NCBI GenBank assembly: GCA_040877545.1 | Contig: JBBDNN010000047.1 | Span: forward strand, 36,765-100,764 | Direction of reading: 5' to 3' | DNA: 64,000 nucleotides | DNA from: Gracilimonas sp040877545 | GTDB taxonomy: Bacteria; Bacteroidota; Rhodothermia; Balneolales; Balneolaceae | Part shown: positions 62,897 through 64,000 of the stretch, in pieces | Layout of the letters: every line of letters starts with the position of its first letter | How positions within the stretch are numbered: the stretch's first letter is position 1 | Translations under genes and position numbers: made by a program | Notes under the pieces: model-generated | The model's input: the letters and a program-made list of their open reading frames with translations, nothing else | Databases searched by the model: none | Told to the model about the DNA's origin: nothing

Positions 62897-63525
62897 AGAT
62901 AGAGATTTGGTCGGATGTAGTATGTCCCTTTTGTTATATCGGTAAACGCCACCTGGAACTTGCCATGGAGCAATTGCCGGAACTGGATATAGATATTACC
63001 TGGAAAAGCTTTGAACTTGATCCTCAGGCTTCTGTTGAATCCGCTGTGGATATTTATGATATGCTGGCCAAAAAGTATGGCCATGATCGTAAGTGGGCAA
63101 AGCAAATGAATGCTAATGTCACAAAGACGGCAGAAAAAGCAGGTCTTGATTATGATATGGACAGCGTAAAACCAACCAACTCCTTTGATGCCCATCGGCT
63201 GCTTCATCTCGCTAAAGAACATGGAAAACAAGATGAATTAGAGGAAATATTATTCTCAGCTTATTTCACGGAAGGCAGATATATCGGCAAAAAAGAGGTG
63301 CTGCAAGAATTAGGTGAAAAGGCAGGCTTAGAAGCTGAAACTGTTCGGAAAGTGTTAAATTCCGACCAATATACAGATGCTGTTAAACATGATATCATTC
63401 AGGCTAAAAATATTGGGGTCCAGGGAGTTCCATTCTTTTACATCAATGGTAAATATGGATTATCCGGTGCCCAGCCGGTAGAAACATTCGTTAAAGTGCT
63501 GAAAGAAGTGAGCGAGAAAGGGTGA
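62893..63525 (+). CDS. DsbA-family oxidoreductase, FrnE-like
   Basis: A 210-residue cytosolic protein with a thioredoxin fold and helical insert. The active site CPFC (Cys11-Cys14) follows IWSDVV, and the cis-Pro segment is GVQGVPFFYINGK. FrnE-type proteins are found in polyketide clusters and in oxidative-stress responses. No signal peptide. It is coupled to the MFS gene by a 4-bp overlap. Its stop codon is 10 bp from the end of the decayed toxin gene on the opposite strand. Confidence 0.92.
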   Translation: MKIEIWSDVVCPFCYIGKRHLELAMEQLPELDIDITWKSFELDPQASVESAVDIYDMLAKKYGHDRKWAKQMNANVTKTAEKAGLDYDMDSVKPTNSFDAHRLLHLAKEHGKQDELEEILFSAYFTEGRYIGKKEVLQELGEKAGLEAETVRKVLNSDQYTDAVKHDIIQAKNIGVQGVPFFYINGKYGLSGAQPVETFVKVLKEVSEKG

Positions 63526-63535
63526 ATATCTAGCT

Positions 63536-63646
63536 TCAATTTTTTTGAGTAGAATTCTCTTCAAAAAATTCAGCTAATCCATCTTTAGTTATTTCTTTTG
63601 TTATGAAATTTACCACAAGGTCGGCCAGTTCCAGTTCATTATTCAC
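63536..63646 (-). pseudogene. C-terminal remnant of a Doc/Fic-type toxin
   Basis: A 36-codon minus-strand frame beginning GTG at 63644-63646, overlapping the antitoxin stop, and ending TGA at 63536-63538. The peptide ELELADLVVNFITKEITKDGLAEFF matches the C-terminal helices of Doc death-on-curing toxins. The Fic motif and the rest of Doc are missing, as if deleted between the antitoxin end and the toxin tail. It is not expected to be toxic. The family call rests on pattern memory of the helix and needs a profile check. Confidence 0.45.
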
Positions 63647-63844
63647 CGAGTTTATCCAGTGATTTTCGATGTTTTTTACTTACTTCATCGTATGCGGATT
63701 TAGCATCCAATTTCTTTATAAGAAGACCTTCATTATGAGGTACGATTTCTACTCGATCATCGTCTTCTATTTTAAGAGCTTTAGAAGAGCTTTCTCAAGT
63801 AAAATCCCGCGGCTGTTTCCGATTTTTTGAACTTTTTTAATCAT
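63639..63844 (-). pseudogene. frameshifted AbrB/MazE-type antitoxin gene
   Basis: From ATG 63842-63844 the product begins MIKKVQKIGNSRGILLEKALL, the swapped-hairpin AbrB DNA-binding signature. One base is missing near 63785-63795, after which the other frame continues ALKIEDDDRVEIV and GLLIKKLDAKSAYDEV to a stop at 63639. The 206-base length is not a multiple of three. Together the two parts give a normal ~68-residue antitoxin. In-frame translation would stop after about 25 residues. A sequencing error is possible, but the deleted toxin gene next to it supports real decay. Confidence 0.75.
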
Positions 63845-63850
63845 AGTTTC

Positions 63851-63872
63851 TGTACTTACAGGTGTAAGTACA
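63851..63872. promoter_or_regulatory. palindromic operator of the AbrB-type antitoxin
   Basis: Perfect 10-bp inverted arms TGTACTTACA and TGTAAGTACA flank a 2-bp spacer, 6 bp upstream of the antitoxin start codon on the minus strand. Toxin-antitoxin operons are commonly repressed by the antitoxin binding such a palindrome. Its survival despite decay of both genes suggests recent inactivation or use by another regulator. The rest of the end region to 64000 is AT-rich, with a small inverted repeat at 63957-63969. Confidence 0.65.
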
Positions 63873-63982
63873 AAATAAAGGAATATTTCTCTAAAAACTT
63901 CTTTGCAATTTAAAACTAAGAAATTGAGAAGGTCTTGTAATTTACTCTAAAATATAATAACATTGTTATAACTTTAGATTAA

Positions 63983-64000
63983 ATGAAAAAGAGATGGAAG
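63983..64000 (+). CDS. possible gene start truncated by the window end
   Basis: An ATG at 63983 opens a frame reading MKKRWK to the last base. The basic start could begin a signal peptide, and the AT-rich upstream sequence would suit a promoter, but only six codons are available, so this is tentative. Confidence 0.2.

Overview
The window is 64 kb of a moderately AT-rich bacterial chromosome. Tightly packed genes alternate between strands, and Shine-Dalgarno signals are weak or absent. The gene content points to a Gram-negative relative of Bacteroidota, most likely Balneolota: an LptD-type outer-membrane assembly protein, many lipoproteins with short lipobox signal peptides, leucine and glutamate dehydrogenases, a GSP39-like SDR, Na+/H+ and K+/H+ antiporters, and M19 and M28 peptidases. 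The phylum is inferred from gene content and style; there is no rRNA here to settle it. No phage, insertion sequence or CRISPR array was seen.

1-14.8 kb: the 3' part of a PHP-domain gene, tRNA-Phe, recJ, a leucine-dehydrogenase-like gene and hslO, then a minus-strand run lipB-lipA-plsY-gpsA-AlbA_2-IscA (lipoate, phospholipid and Fe-S housekeeping). A distinctly AT-rich three-gene TIGR04255 cassette (10.5-12.1 kb) lies between lipB and lpdA and looks like acquired accessory DNA.

15-27.7 kb: M19 dipeptidase lipoprotein, small membrane proteins, a membrane-anchored protein with an M15-like C-terminus, glutamate dehydrogenase, a luciferase-like oxidoreductase, a cupin, a MATE exporter, DUF2795, DUF1697, and the envelope/division group ftsB-like - ROK kinase - lptD.

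27.7-38.7 kb: an exported three-module nuclease-like protein (PLD + SNase-like + helix-hairpin-helix), tRNA-Lys, a thioredoxin-like protein, a coupled HIT-aroQ-flippase operon, then mdh, nadK, a peptide-binding lipoprotein and ddl on the minus strand, and an amidinotransferase.

38.7-47.7 kb: a stress/ion-homeostasis region with a GSP39-like SDR, two small membrane proteins, a zinc alcohol dehydrogenase preceded by a structured leader, an MscS channel with a BON domain, a 52-residue Pmp3/YqaE protein, a 35-residue membrane peptide and two different CPA-type antiporters. A decayed copy of the start of one antiporter lies 2.5 kb from the intact gene.

47.7-64 kb: a caspase-fold (clan CD) lipoprotein, an ATP-grasp ligase, a DUF1499 protein, an amidoligase + C26 glutamine-amidotransferase pair, a lone receiver, an SDR-ALDH-YhdH operon, a Kelch lipoprotein, a decayed beta-propeller gene, an M28 peptidase, a DoxX-like membrane protein, an MFS + DsbA/FrnE pair and, at the end, the ruins of an AbrB-Doc toxin-antitoxin locus with its palindromic operator still intact.

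The best candidates for something under-described are the TIGR04255 cassette, the PLD-SNase-HhH exported protein, the structured leader at 41.9-42.0 kb, and the amidoligase/C26 pair.
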